A DNA stretch of 64,000 nucleotides from positions 5,704,001-5,768,000 of the forward strand of contig JAHWDD010000002.1 of NCBI GenBank assembly GCA_023897205.1. Direction: 5' to 3'. Each line of letters begins with the position of its first letter. Position 1 is the stretch's first letter. Of the stretch, positions 1-11,459 are shown piece by piece. The stretch comes from Exophiala sp. HKRS030 (Eukaryota > Ascomycota > Eurotiomycetes > Chaetothyriales > Herpotrichiellaceae). The notes under the pieces were generated by a model. That model ran no database searches, had not been told where the DNA came from, and saw only the letters and a program-made list of their open reading frames with translations. Both the position numbers and the translations under genes were made by a program.

Positions 1-2083
1 TCGAACGTGCTCCTTAGACGAGGGTGATTGACGCCGAACTTGTGAGCAGGAGCGACATGGTTGATTGAAATATTAACGGAACATGGTCCATTAAACGCGT
101 CGCGAAGGGGCGCTGACGGGTGTACCATACAGCGGCCAGCTCTATCAAGACAACGATACACCGCAAGTGAGCGAGTTGACTCAGTTGCTAAGCATGACCT
201 CCAAATGCTTCGGCGCCGGACTAGAAGACAAGGTTGTCGTTGATGATATTGGGTTCGGCACGAGGTGTTGAGAATAGGTGTTAGGTGGGTGTGACCACAA
301 GGTTAGGAATTTTGAGATTGACGAGAGAGAAAGTACGGAGTACGTAGTAAGTTATGGTGGGTTAACTCAATCCGGCGTGTGGTGAACGGTAAGGACCTAG
401 AGGATTTAGTCAGAGACCTACGGGAACATTAGTTAGGTGAGAGGTAATAGGGATCAACTAGGCACCATAGGGGACTGACCTTTCAGCGGTAAGCTGTTCA
501 CAGAAGAAAGGTTACAATGGACAAGCGAGGTGATTTACCAATCGCCAAAATCGAGCTAACTAACCAGGGATTCAGGAATCATGGCTCAAGTTAAGCATCA
601 TCAATTACTGTACTCCGTATCTCGTGGAATGTGCAAAGTTCAAACAAAGACACCCAAACCCGAAAGCCGCATCTGGGGCAAACCCTTGGCATCTCGCCGT
701 TGGCCACTAAACACTTCCATTATCCGCCTAACCCCCTCTAATTTCTGGCCCCTAACTGCTTGGTTAGGTAGTCCACAAGAGCCCTTAGCCCCTCGTGCCA
801 GTCTTTAGTTTGCCTACTGTGTGCCTGGACTTGGGACTTTCTCCAACTGGAAGAGCAGCCCGAGGTGATCGACTGACAGTAGTTAGAGTACAGCCAGCAA
901 AGCAGCATTTGCCACTAATACTCGTGGCCTGTAGGTGTTTCGCCTCCTCGGGCTCCCAGTTGTCCAGAAGTCGAGGAGAGGGTAAAGCATGCCGTGGTAT
1001 GCCTAGCGACTCTAGCTGTGGCAGGCTCCTAGTCTTCAACTTTGCCCAGCCAAGTTAGGTACCGTGGGTACCCCAAGCCCACAGATCTTTTCTTAGAACC
1101 GCCTCCCTTACTTAGATCCCGCCTACAGGCTAAACCTGCAGCTATGCTTCGGTAGTCAGCTTAGCCTCTCTGGGTCCCACAGTTTCTCATACACGTTTTG
1201 TGTCACCAGTCAGGATTATCTGAGGATGAAAGCCGAATCAACTGACTGCCTCAAAAGGTCCACAAGTTACAATCTCATCGTCGAAGCTGACACATAAACA
1301 GCCAATTCATGCCTCTTGAACCTTTGTTGCTATCATACATCTGAGTAATGCGAATAGTAGTGCATGCGTACGGTACATACCTGACGCCAGACTCAAGTAC
1401 CTAGGTACCTAAACAGGCACTTAGTCGCTAAACACCCGATAAACCTATACACAGAAACTACGGGGTATGCTTCATCGACTACCTACTTAGGAGCATCTGA
1501 GTGTGCACTGTGATGTATCTCATTTCATGAGTGGTCCTGGCATCGGAAATTCCAAGTACCAGCGCCCGCAAATTACACAGCCCAGTTGATTGTTAGAATC
1601 AATTGGCTCATCGATATGTCCTGCAAAACCCTGATCCCTTGTTCAAGCATCGCCCCACACAAAGGAAGCCTACGGAGCCTAAAGCCTAAGCTGGATATCA
1701 ATCTTTTTACCCCAGCCAAGGACTCCGTACAAACTGGCTAAAAATTCATGACATGCAACACTAATTGATGTAGTTTCCGAGAGCAGCCTCATTGAGAATG
1801 ATACTGTGCTTGAGAAGATAACATTCAAATGCTAGATCTCTTTGCACACACATACACGTTGCCTTGAAACATCCAAGGCTTTTCCTTTACAGCATGATCT
1901 CACAGGCAGTCTTCGCCACTCACCACTTGAAAGTACAGTCATCTTTATTACTTACGGTAGTTACACGATGGGAGATCGCTTTCTGTTCGTCCATTGACAA
2001 TGTAGGCTCTCTTCTCTCCGCTATATACCGACATGTCCAATCCACCATTCTTTTGTTACACTTTCGTCAGCGCCGCTGTTCCT
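1..2083. other. Gene-free stretch upstream of tim50 3' end
   Basis: No open frame here has recognisable protein likeness. The frames present are short and overlap on both strands. The stretch contains three copies of the TACGGAG/CTCCGTA word (334-340, 613-619, 1733-1739) and a CCTAGGTACCTA-like palindrome near 1400-1412. The last part (about 1900-2083) probably includes the tim50 3' UTR. Confidence 0.6.
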
Positions 2084-3858
2084 TTACGATTTTTTCGCCT
2101 GATCTGACTGGCCAGAGTTGCCCAGGAAGCCAAACCAACCACCCATCGCACTCTTCATTTGCTCTTCCTGGAATCGCTTTTCCTCGGCTTCACGCTCGGC
2201 CAACCACTGCTTGCCCTCTTCGCGAATCCTCCTATCAAACTCAGCGTACTGCTTCTGGCCTCGTTCTCGAATTTGGTCCCAAATCATCATGCCTTCCTGC
2301 ATCTCACCTGTATTGAGAGCGTCCGGATGATGCTGCTGCGACGAAATTCCAAGATACGAGGCAAGACCGCCCAAGTTCTTCTTCCCTCCCTTTTTCCTTT
2401 TCTCTGCTTGTTGTGCTTCGAATTTTTCTCTCATGAGTTTTTCCCTTCGCGCAAATTCGGCCGGGATGTATGTGCCCTCGAAAGACTTGAGAACTTCTCG
2501 CACGTCGTCGAAGCCCATCGTGGCAAGATACTCCAGAAAAGGGATCAGTTGTACCAGAGTCTGGTCTTTGGGATCACCTGTCCACTTGGGGAGAATGATA
2601 GCATTTTCTGGTTGGTGTTTGACGTGGTGCGGATCAGTATCGATGATTAGCACCTTCTTGAGATCACGATTGAGATACGAGAGATCCTATGATGTGTCAG
2701 CTGAGGTCATTCAAAGATTGGTTTTGTTACGAACCTTGATGTACCCGCCGTCCTTGTAAAGGGTTGCCTCACGGAACAGCGGCCACCTAATCACGCCGTA
2801 CGGATCGAGCTTGCGCAAAATCTGTTCAGTCATGGCCATTGGCTGGCTGGTGAAAAGCGCGATTTCGTAATATGCGCTCAAATAACGCAGGAAATAGTCC
2901 ATTCCAGGTCTTTTGGCAATCCTCCATCCCTTATCTCTGGTCCATTCTGAATGCACGAGCATGTCTTCCAGACTCAGCACAAGCACGAAGGGGAAACGGA
3001 GATTCGGATCGGCATCTTCATCGGGTAACAATTTGGTAGTCACTGGGTCGCGATAATAGCTCATGGTAGATCCTAGCCTGGCCTTGATGCGATTGTAGAA
3101 GAGGCTTGCACCCCAACCAGACGGCGCTTCTGAATGAGCCTGCTCTTCCTCTTCATTATCCCAATTGCGGCCAAGGTAGACAGAATAGACGATTAAGCCA
3201 CCTCCCAGAACGACGTACATATATTTGAAAGCAGTATTCTTCTTGCGATCGCTGCTGGAAATGTATTCGGTTCGAGGAATATCGCGCCCACGACGATCAG
3301 ACCCCGCGGGGCTTGTGGTATCTTCAGCAGGGTCCTCTGTGATGTTGAGGCTTGATTGAGACGACGAAGAATGTTTGGCTCGGGCTTGCTTCAGCTCAGC
3401 ATCAAGTGTGGAGGGAATCCCCGAGTAAGGTCGGGTAGGGGGGTCTGCGGCTGTGGAGGCTCCTCTGTCTGAACTGTGTCCTGCTGCTGTAGAATCTCGT
3501 CTTCTGGTGATTTGGCAGTTGAAGCGGATTGATGATTGGCAGAACGGTTACTTGCTTGGTCGACAGTCTTGAGAACATTTTCAATATCTCGATCAGGATC
3601 TGAGCCAAAAGAACTGTCGGGTGCAGGCGAAGATTGAGATTCCTGTGATGGATTTAATGGAGAGAATGGAACTTTTCGTAAGGGCTCCTTTGCCTTCGGA
3701 GAACTGGATGATCCATTCGCTTTGGGTACTTTGTAATCGGAGTCAGGTCCTGGACTTCTGGAGTACGAACGGAACGAATATTGTGATAGCGGTGCTCGCA
3801 GGACTGCAGGGCGAAGAAACTGCGGCTTCACCAAAGGTAAAGCGGCTCTTCTTAGCAT
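2084..3858 (-). CDS. tim50: Mitochondrial import inner membrane translocase subunit Tim50 (apparent frameshift)
   Basis: Tim50 is the inner-membrane receptor of the TIM23 complex and takes presequence proteins from the TOM complex. The N-terminus is Arg-rich like a mitochondrial targeting signal, followed by a Ser/Pro-rich linker. One membrane segment (around YVVLGGGLIVYSVYLG, from 3220 downward) precedes the FCP1-like phosphatase fold, which shows LVLSLEDMLVHSEW. One intron is clear, 2687-2734 (48 nt): AAG|gttcgt...catag|GAT. The frame breaks at 3419-3422. Upstream the reading is PLPDLTRG; downstream the family-like GIPSTLDAEL lies one frame away. One extra base in the CCCC run would join them, and I see no splice donor there that could explain the shift. 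It is head to head with the gene at 4539. The call is firm; whether the break is real is doubtful. Confidence 0.92.
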
Positions 3859-4062
3859 CGTGCAATCAGCATGTCCTGTTGAGTAGTACGTATTACTAGA
3901 CCTCCATTCGTTGACTTAGACTCGAACACCGATGTTTGGTTGAAAAGGAATGCTGTATTAAAGATAGATCTTGTTGTAATTTGTGTCGCTGGACAATTGA
4001 GGAAGCAAAAGTTCAGAATTGGAGATCATGCGTTGATGACCTCGCGGCGACTGCTGGGCTCG

Positions 4063-4137
4063 CTTCAATTTGGTCAGTGAGAACCTAGTTAGTACCGAGC
4101 AGATACTCCGCACTACTACTGCTACGGAGACACTTAC
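4063..4137 (-). other. Possible 5' UTR intron of tim50
   Basis: On the minus strand, upstream of the tim50 start, a GTAAGT donor (4132-4137) is followed by a perfect TACTAAC branch sequence (4088-4094) and an AG at 4063-4064. No convincing coding frame crosses it, so it would lie in the 5' leader of tim50. The acceptor is uncertain and no transcript data are available. Confidence 0.35.
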
Positions 4138-4453
4138 AACACTCTCACGGTTCTTGCGACGGTGCTGGAATTTTCTTGCCGGCTTGGCGGAAAGGTGCAA
4201 GCGGAGTAATGCATGACCTTCTCCGCTTTCTTCTACTCTTTCTCTCCTCTTCTTCTCTTCTCTACAAACAGAAAGTTGAATACCCCAGAACAATTTGACT
4301 CGCCGTTCACAGACATATTATGTTCGAAGAGTTGTATTAGCTGGGCAGACCAACCACCGCCGTTCTCCTCAAGAGCGCTAGAGAGGCTCGCCTATGATCT
4401 ACAAGTCGCCCCGTAAGAACGAGACATTCTTCCTTCCTAGCGCCACCTTCACG

Positions 4454-4465
4454 ATGAGTGCGTGA
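4454..4465 (+). promoter_or_regulatory. Four-codon upstream ORF before the 2EXR-like gene
   Basis: The sequence reads ATG AGT GCG TGA. It lies 73 bases before the ATG chosen for the downstream gene and in a different frame. If it is inside the leader it could lower translation of the main frame. The transcription start is not known. Confidence 0.35.
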
Positions 4466-4538
4466 ATCAGACCTGGACCGTCTATCTCCTTCACACCCTT
4501 ATTACCTGCCTGCTTGCTCTACTACCCATACAACGTCA

Positions 4539-5345
4539 ATGCCGCCGTCATGGCGAGACGGACTTGTCAATGCTTTCCCCGTTCCCACAGATCGGAATAA
4601 GTCAAAATACCCACGAAGCAAAAACAAGAAGGATGAAATAGTAGCAAACGTTGAGATCGACGATGCTGATGAAACAACATCGCTTGAGATCATCGATCCC
4701 TTCAAATTTTTCGAGTTGCCTGCAGAAGTGCGCAATAACATCTATGCTCTTGTGTTGTTCAGTAGCGCAGGCTATCGAAGAGTGGATGGCACAAAAAGAT
4801 CTCGCACATCCATGTTGGCCGTGAGCAAGAAAATGCACCTGGAAGCATCGTATGTCCTATACAGCAGTTCCACCTTCAAGATCTTCCCCATCCAAGATTT
4901 TGTGCAAGAACCCCTGGTCCAAGAACTGCGACCTATGTATCGAGCCATGGTGACAAAGCTCGAGATGGTTGTGGGCTCCAGCTGGACAAGTCCACCCAAG
5001 AGTTGGCGAGTTAGCAAGTTGTTGTCAAAGCGTCTCAGCAAATTGACATCTGTACAAACGTTGAATGTCTTTGTGGAAGTGGATCCGAGCCAGCCTGACT
5101 TTGAGAAGTATCGCATCTCTCTTGACTTCTACACTGACTTCTGTGGCGATTTGCTGCGAGACGTCCTCGCCGCGGTCCCATTCGTTCAATTCATCGAGAT
5201 GAACGGTAATCCGGGCGTTGACACGAACGGTCCTTTAGTGTCTCGACTCGTGAAGGAAGCAGAAGTCAAGGGGAAGTTACTGACTCTTGGTCCAACAAAA
5301 CCAATGCTTACACCATCTGGTGTGCAGATAGCTTTCTGGAGCTGA
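4539..5345 (+). CDS. 2EXR/F-box-like domain protein
   Basis: The protein has 268 residues when read from the ATG at 4539; the frame is open further upstream but has no ATG there. A charged N-terminal segment (DRNKSKYPRSKNKKDE) is followed near residues 60-75 by FFELPAEVRNNIYALVL, the F-box-like/2EXR signature common in large fungal families. RSRTSMLAVSKKMHLEASYVLYSSSTF follows the usual pattern of this group. Members are mostly uncharacterised, and a role as a ubiquitin ligase adaptor is only inferred. There is no intron. It shares a roughly 680-bp region with tim50, head to head. A short uORF lies just upstream. Confidence 0.8.
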   Translation: MPPSWRDGLVNAFPVPTDRNKSKYPRSKNKKDEIVANVEIDDADETTSLEIIDPFKFFELPAEVRNNIYALVLFSSAGYRRVDGTKRSRTSMLAVSKKMHLEASYVLYSSSTFKIFPIQDFVQEPLVQELRPMYRAMVTKLEMVVGSSWTSPPKSWRVSKLLSKRLSKLTSVQTLNVFVEVDPSQPDFEKYRISLDFYTDFCGDLLRDVLAAVPFVQFIEMNGNPGVDTNGPLVSRLVKEAEVKGKLLTLGPTKPMLTPSGVQIAFWS

Positions 5346-5742
5346 TTGTTATTTAGCATTACTACGAGTAATGATTATGACTCAACGAATGATATTGATA
5401 CCACTTCATTTCCTGCTTCTTGAGCTACAACGGAAAGTTTGCCTTGAATCATCATGCATCTTACTGCAAAGAGTGTGTTGGACATGCTTGTCCCGTAGAT
5501 CACGGGGAGGGTTTCCCACAAATCATTACAAGGGCTGCTGGGTCTGGATAGATTGTAACAATCGATATTTATTGAGACTGTCAACCAGCCTGACCATTTG
5601 ATGCTGCGATTTGCAGATCAGACTCTGAACGCCGTGCATGCATGCAAGAAGGGAATGACCATCCCTTCATCCCCTCCGTAGATACAAAATTACACTCGGT
5701 GATCTCATCTAGTCGGCCCCCGTACCATTTTGTATGACTGCG
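5346..5742. other. Convergent intergenic region
   Basis: The stretch lies between the 3' ends of the 2EXR-like gene and rpn11. No gene is visible. One CTCCGTA word is at 5674-5680. It probably carries the two 3' UTRs. Confidence 0.6.
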
Positions 5743-6759
5743 TCATAGCTCCTCATCGACGTCCATATCGCCATTCTCATGTGCATGACTTCCATTGCCA
5801 TTGGTCTGTTGTGCTTTCTTCGCCACGCTTGCTTCCTTGTCGATCATCTGTCTCGACACCGCCACGATGTTATCCTCAATCAGCCGCTGCCCAACATCCT
5901 CGATATGTTTCTTTGGGTCTACTTTTCCAACGTAGCGAGTCTTTAGCTGTTCTGGTGTGAGCTCATTCTCTTCTCGAACTCTCCGCTCGTAGCCCTCTGC
6001 TAGCGAGACTAGTTGTTGTAAACCTTCTTCGTTCCGCTTGCGCTCGTTGCCAAAGCTGTGTGGGAGTTCAAGTCCTTCCGTCCAGACCTCCTTGTGTAGA
6101 TTCATCAACATATTCTCCTCTAGGCCAGTCTTTCTGTATTGGATGCCAATGCTGTAGTAATGGCGATTTAAACCGTGAATGAGGGCTTGTATGGAGGGCT
6201 TATTCAGATGGCCGAGATTAGAGGTGGTCTGGCGAGGTTCTTGTCCCATCATCATGGTTTGGGGATTGATCAACCGGAAGGCATCGATGACAACTTTTCC
6301 CTTGACAGATTGAATCGGGTCAACGACCACAGCAACGGCGCGTGGGGTCAGTTGTTCAAACGACTGTTGAGTGTTGATGTCGACTGAGGAGAGCCAACAG
6401 CCAAAGCCAGGATGCGAGTGATACCAACCAACGACAGTTTCAGGCCGTCCGGTTTGCCGAAGCATGTCCATCATTTTCGTCTGAAATACGGGGTCGACAG
6501 ACTCAACGCTTACGGACGTTCCTGACTGAGGCATAGCAAAAACATCAACGACTCTGACAGTGAAGTCGTCGACGAACTCTCCCAGCATGAGACCCATTAC
6601 TTCCATGGGGACGCCAGCTCGACCGTGCCGGAGCATCTTGAGTAAAGCAAGAGAGGAAATGTAGACGGTCTCGGAGTTGTCAACCAGACTGGAATCGCCG
6701 CTCTGGCCTTGCATGCCCATGCCCTGAGCGGCGGCAAGCATCCGATTGAGTCTCTCCAT
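5743..6759 (-). CDS. rpn11: 26S proteasome deubiquitinase Rpn11
   Basis: Rpn11 is the zinc metalloprotease of the proteasome lid that removes ubiquitin chains from substrates entering the 26S proteasome. The protein has 338 residues, starting at the ATG at 6757-6759 (MERLNRML). The open frame runs 26 codons further up, but those codons do not match the family start. The MPN+/JAMM domain is complete: Glu53, and H114-S-H116[11 protein letters not shown]127, which bind zinc. The [15 protein letters not shown] core is essentially invariant in the family. No intron is seen, which is notable for a fungal gene of this type. It is head to head with the rpdA gene, sharing an 855-bp region. Nothing suggests loss of function. 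Confidence 0.97.
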   Translation of the reverse strand: MERLNRMLAAAQGMGMQGQSGDSSLVDNSETVYISSLALLKMLRHGRAGVPMEVMGLMLGEFVDDFTVRVVDVFAMPQSGTSVSVESVDPVFQTKMMDMLRQTGRPETVVGWYHSHPGFGCWLSSVDINTQQSFEQLTPRAVAVVVDPIQSVKGKVVIDAFRLINPQTMMMGQEPRQTTSNLGHLNKPSIQALIHGLNRHYYSIGIQYRKTGLEENMLMNLHKEVWTEGLELPHSFGNERKRNEEGLQQLVSLAEGYERRVREENELTPEQLKTRYVGKVDPKKHIEDVGQRLIEDNIVAVSRQMIDKEASVAKKAQQTNGNGSHAHENGDMDVDEEL

Positions 6760-7614
6760 AATGTTCGTAGTCGTGACGGTTGTGTGGAGGGGTAAGATGC
6801 GTTGGGTTCGTAGATGATGAGGGTGGATTGATGACAAGGACTGGCTCTAATGCGCCAGATGGAAGGGAAGGGTTGACTTCAGACGATGAAGACGGAGAAC
6901 CAGACAGGCCAGGTCAAAGAACCCAGCACCGGAGTTCAAAAGTGTTTTTAGGTGGAATACACCGAAGGGTGTCTTGTAGTCTGGTCTTGTATGCAACAGA
7001 TGGACTAGGAACAAAAAGTGCCTGCCGGGGAGTTGGAATTGTGAGGCAGTGGAAATGCGAAATCACCATCACAGATGATGGAAGGAGCAACCAGTAATTG
7101 TTACTAAGGCAAGAGCCCACGGTGGAAGTGGCTGCTAGGCAAGTACAGGCTGCGCGTTGCTCTCCACTGCCTCTGTGTGAGCTTGTCGCCTCCTGGTCGT
7201 GCATGACTCGCGAAATAGGAACCCTTTCCGCATTCGATTTAGTGCCTTCACTCCGCGCCGCCGAAAGTTGGAGAATCACCTACATATTCACAATCACTTG
7301 CACAGGCCGATTTTCCTTCCACTGCTTCAACTTGTCTCAAACGCAAACTACCCAAGTGATCTGTACATTTGACAAAGCTCTCACTAGCATCAAGATGTCG
7401 CGTCCCCTCTGATCTTTGCTGAAGATTCGCGAAGTCGCAAACCTGCTCCCCGAGATTTTGCACAATTCTCTGGATTTACAGAGTCCTACCCACCTCGAAA
7501 TACCACGCTCTACCGACTTGTGTGCCACATCCCTCTTTCTGAAGAACAAGCTTGCGCATTTGAGCATACTCTCCACCATCTGCCAAATCATAATTTTCTT
7601 CCTCAGCCGCGGCC
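6760..7614. promoter_or_regulatory. Divergent promoter region between rpn11 and rpdA
   Basis: These 855 bp separate two divergent start codons and must hold both promoters and leaders. The rpdA side is pyrimidine-rich. I did not find an exact copy of the yeast proteasome element GGTGGCAAA. Short frames here have no family likeness. Confidence 0.6.
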
Positions 7615-9748
7615 ATGACCTCGTTCGCGCCGGTCGATCCCATCCGTGTCAACGGTGACGGATCCAAGAAACGTGTCGCATACTTCTACGATTCCGATGT
7701 TGGGAACTACGCATATGTGTCAGGCCACCCCATGAAACCTCACCGAATACGACTCGCTCATTCACTTGTCATGAACTATGGGCTGTACAAGAAGATGGAA
7801 ATTTACCGAGCGAAGCCCGCCTCTAAATACGAGATGACACAGTTTCATACGGATGAGTACATCGATTTCTTAGCTAAGGTTACACCCGACAATATGGAGT
7901 CCTACCAGAAAGAACAGCAGAAGTATAATGTCGGGGACGACTGTCCTGTGTTTGACGGCCTCTTTGAGTTCTGTGGCATTAGTGCTGGAGGTTCCATGGA
8001 AGGCGCAGCGAGACTAAACAGGCAAAAGGCTGACATCGCAATCAATTGGGCCGGTGGATTGCATCACGCAAAGAAAAGTGAGGCCTCAGGCTTCTGCTAC
8101 GTCAATGATATTGTCCTGGGAATCATTGAACTGCTCAGATTTCACAAGCGGGTTCTTTACATCGATATCGATGTTCACCACGGAGATGGCGTAGAAGAAG
8201 CTTTCTACACCACAGATCGCGTCATGACGGTCTCATTCCACAAGTATGGAGAATATTTCCCTGGAACCGGTGAACTCAGGGACATCGGTGTTGGCCTGGG
8301 AAAACATTATGCAGTTAATTTCCCTCTGCGGGATGGCATCGACGATGCATCCTACAAAGGCATATTCGAACGTGTGATTCGAGCCACTATGGAGTACTAT
8401 CAACCTGAGGCGGTTGTTCTACAATGTGGTGGTGATTCACTCTCAGGTGATCGGCTGGGTTGTTTCAATCTCAGTATGAAAGGTCACGCAAACTGTGTTG
8501 AATTTGTCAAATCTTTCAATCTCCCGACACTCATCTTAGGCGGAGGTGGTTACACGATGAGGAACGTCGCAAGAACTTGGGCTTTTGAGACTGGATGCTT
8601 GGTCGGCGAGAACATGCAACCCATGTTACCTTTCAACGATTATTACGAGGTAAGCCTCTCCGTCTAGGTTCTGTCATGTTTCTAACCATATGAAGTACTA
8701 TGCCCCTGATTACGAACTCGACGTGCGAGCCTCTAATATGGACAATGCCAATTCGAAAGAGTACCTCGAAAAGATCTTGGCCCAAGTACTCGAAAACATG
8801 AAGCAGACTGCTCATGCTCCATCGGTTCAACTAACAGACATTCCAAGGAATTCACTTGGCTTGAACGACGACGATGAAGCCGCACTCGACGATTTAGATG
8901 ACGACGAGCATCCCGATAAGCGGTCAACACAACGGAGACGCGACAAGTATATTCAAAAGAATGGAGAATTGTCTGATAGTGAAGATGAAGATCCAGAAGA
9001 GCGTCAAGCCGCTCAACGACGGAGGGTCCAAGCTAATTACCGTCACATAATGGACGTCGGGGCGAATGATTCGGGAGTTGAAACAGGTAGCGCAGCCGGC
9101 ACACCCATGCAAGGCTCGAGCCTTCCAGACGATGCAGATGAGATGAACATAGATTCAGTGGGCAATACGAATCAACCCCCAAGCCCGGCCAACGAGCCTG
9201 CGAACCAGCCGACAAATGGATCGGTCCCTGTCTCAGAACCTCCTTCACCGGCTCCTGCGGCGCCTGTCGAGGACGTCGACGTTGAGATGGAAGATGTTGA
9301 TGCTGGGAGCGCGGCCGAGCTTGCCGCACCTGCCCCTGCACAGGCGGAAGAAGACTCGACTATCACGGTACAACAGCAGAGAACTCCTCCGGAATCCCCT
9401 CCATCTCTACCACAGGCCGCTGAAGAAAGTATCCCTGGTCCGCCAACAACCACTTCTGTTACCGCACCTTCTACAACCGAAGTCACCGAAGCAACGGAGC
9501 CGGCCACGGTGACGGAAAAAGAAGAGGAAGCAACAACGTCAGAGGAGCCAGTTAATGTTGCAGATACTACAGAAGCCGTTATCAAACCAGAACCCGACCT
9601 TAATGACGAAGTTCAGAAGGCTAAAGCAGCCGACGAAGGACGCATTGAGCGCGAGGTGGCAGATGCAGAAGGGCAAGCGCGAACAGAACAAGTCGCCAAA
9701 GCAGAGGCAGAAGAGCCAGAGGTAGATGGATCGTCCTCGAAAGACTAG
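7615..9748 (+). CDS. rpdA: Class I histone deacetylase RpdA/Rpd3
   Basis: The product is a zinc-dependent lysine deacetylase, the catalytic subunit of Rpd3/Sin3-type corepressor complexes in the nucleus. One intron, 8650-8695 (46 nt; GAG|gtaagc...tgaag|TAC), joins NDYYE to [10 protein letters not shown], giving 695 residues. The catalytic set is visible: H150-H151 (GGLHHAKK), D186 and H188 ([12 protein letters not shown]), D274 ([10 protein letters not shown]), and the Tyr of [14 protein letters not shown]. After the deacetylase domain, at about residue 385, there is a roughly 300-residue acidic, Pro/Glu/Thr-rich tail with many Asp/Glu runs. Such a tail is typical of filamentous-fungal RpdA, where it is reported to matter for function. 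It is much longer than in yeast Rpd3 (433 residues). Confidence 0.97.
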
Positions 9749-10298
9749 ATTCTCCGCTCGAAGTTTGTCCATTTCTGGCGCATCACTTATGTACCATGAG
9801 TCGAGTTCGGGGCATTTTGGCGTTCGCGGCGACGGTGAGGTTTGATGGAACATGAAAATCGGTGGCAGAATGGTTTCCGCGACTATTTCAGGCATGAGGA
9901 CACTCGGGTATTTAGGATGGTAAACCAAATTTCTTGATATAATGGACACTTCTGCTCGTGGTAAACACCACCAAATTCAGTATCTCGGCCATCAACAAAG
10001 TGCAAGAGACTGTACATGTGCCATCATATAGATCAATGTCTATGTCGTAGGAGACGATCAGGCAATGCATCACTATACTCTATTTGATGGAGTCCTCATA
10101 ACTAATGCCGCACGCCCTGTGGAAATTCTTAGGCTTCAAACCCGTTTCGTCATCCAGCGTACCCAACGACGACTCTGTGTAAGACGACGAGGTTGATAGT
10201 AAGGGGCTGGCTGTATTCAAAACACTATAACTTATTTTGGCATTTCCAATCCGTGAGATATAGCCTTAGAAGAGGCACCGACTCTGGTGCACACACAC
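9749..10298. other. Convergent intergenic region, rpdA to MDR gene
   Basis: The 3' ends of rpdA and the MDR oxidoreductase gene face each other here. No gene or strong repeat is seen. A minus-strand frame across the rpdA end is a shadow of the coding frame. Confidence 0.55.
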
Positions 10299-11459
10299 TC
10301 AGACACAAGAATCTAGGTATCTTTCCGCAACCCTCAACACTACCTTCCCGCCCTTCTTCTTCCCACGACTCTCGACCAACTCCATGGCTTCGCGACCCTG
10401 TTCAAGCCCATACACGGCATCGACGTGCATTTGTAGCCGGTCTTGCATGATTAAATCGCCCAGGACGGTGAGATCTGCGCCCGAGGGCCGGACGATAAAG
10501 AACTTGGCGGATATGCCGGGGGCGATGTCATGACTGTCGATCATCGTCTCGATGGGAGCAACGATCGTGACTATCCTGCCGGAGGGTCGGAGTACTGCTG
10601 CTGGGGTCTTAAGGATGGGCACGAGGAGAGAGGCACCGATGCAATCGACAACGAGATCGACTGGGGCAAGTGCTTGTGCGGCGAACGTGGCTGGGATGGA
10701 TGTGAAGTTGGGAGATGAGTAGTCGATGATTTCGTCGGCGTGTAGGACGTCAGAAACGAGCGATCGGGACGATGAACTGCATACGGCTGTGACATGAAAT
10801 CCAGCTGTCTTGGCGAGGGATACAGTCGGCACGCCGACGGAGCCAGAGGCACCGAGGACGAGGATTCGTGGGGCTCCGGGTATTGGTGATGCTGTGGAGC
10901 TTGAGAGGCTAGTAGATGCAAGTCCACCGTGTGTGAAGAGAGTTTGATATGCCGTGAGACCGGAAAGAGGAACGGTAGCCAAGTGGTCGTGCCATTCGGA
11001 CTCAGAGAGCGGAAACGTCGACGGCTTCACTGGGATCAAGCTGAGTTCGTCCTCATACGCGATCGTGTATGTCGCAGCTGCGCCGTCACGGTCGAACTCG
11101 ATCAGCGCCCAAACACTGTCGCCGACCGAGAATTGAGGCGGAGTCGTGCCTGAAGCATTTGCAAGCACTTTCTCCACGACGCCGACCACATCATGGCCGG
11201 GGATGGCGGATCCGTATGGGTGAAAGCGCGACGGGTCTAGAGTCTCTCTCCAGGTTAGTTCACCGCGAGTCAAGGCGGTGGTGAGGACACGGATAAGATA
11301 GGTTGGGGTAGGAGGAACGTTAGCATTCAGCGAGAAGGATTGGGGGTCGGGAAATCCCGAGGCCGTGTATATGAGATCAGAAGGTGTGGGTGGTTTGCTG
11401 GGGAAGCTGAATGGAGGTGTGTTTCCGACACCCACGCCGACGAGATGAAGAGCACGCAT
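10299..11459 (-). CDS. Zinc-independent MDR oxidoreductase (quinone reductase-like)
   Basis: The protein has 386 residues in one exon and belongs to the medium-chain dehydrogenase/reductase superfamily. The GroES-like N-terminal part shows PGHDVVGVVEKV (residues 87-98) and VGDSVWALIEFDRDGAAATYT. The Rossmann part shows the NADP(H)-binding ILVLGASGSVGVPTVSLAK (199-217), and VDLVVDCIGAS further on. The structural and catalytic zinc cysteines of true alcohol dehydrogenases are missing, so a quinone oxidoreductase/enoyl reductase type reaction on an unknown substrate is likely. Similar proteins occur both as stress reductases and in metabolite clusters, but no biosynthetic neighbour is present. 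It is head to head with the carrier gene at 12888. Confidence 0.88.
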   Translation of the reverse strand: MRALHLVGVGVGNTPPFSFPSKPPTPSDLIYTASGFPDPQSFSLNANVPPTPTYLIRVLTTALTRGELTWRETLDPSRFHPYGSAIPGHDVVGVVEKVLANASGTTPPQFSVGDSVWALIEFDRDGAAATYTIAYEDELSLIPVKPSTFPLSESEWHDHLATVPLSGLTAYQTLFTHGGLASTSLSSSTASPIPGAPRILVLGASGSVGVPTVSLAKTAGFHVTAVCSSSSRSLVSDVLHADEIIDYSSPNFTSIPATFAAQALAPVDLVVDCIGASLLVPILKTPAAVLRPSGRIVTIVAPIETMIDSHDIAPGISAKFFIVRPSGADLTVLGDLIMQDRLQMHVDAVYGLEQGREAMELVESRGKKKGGKVVLRVAERYLDSCV

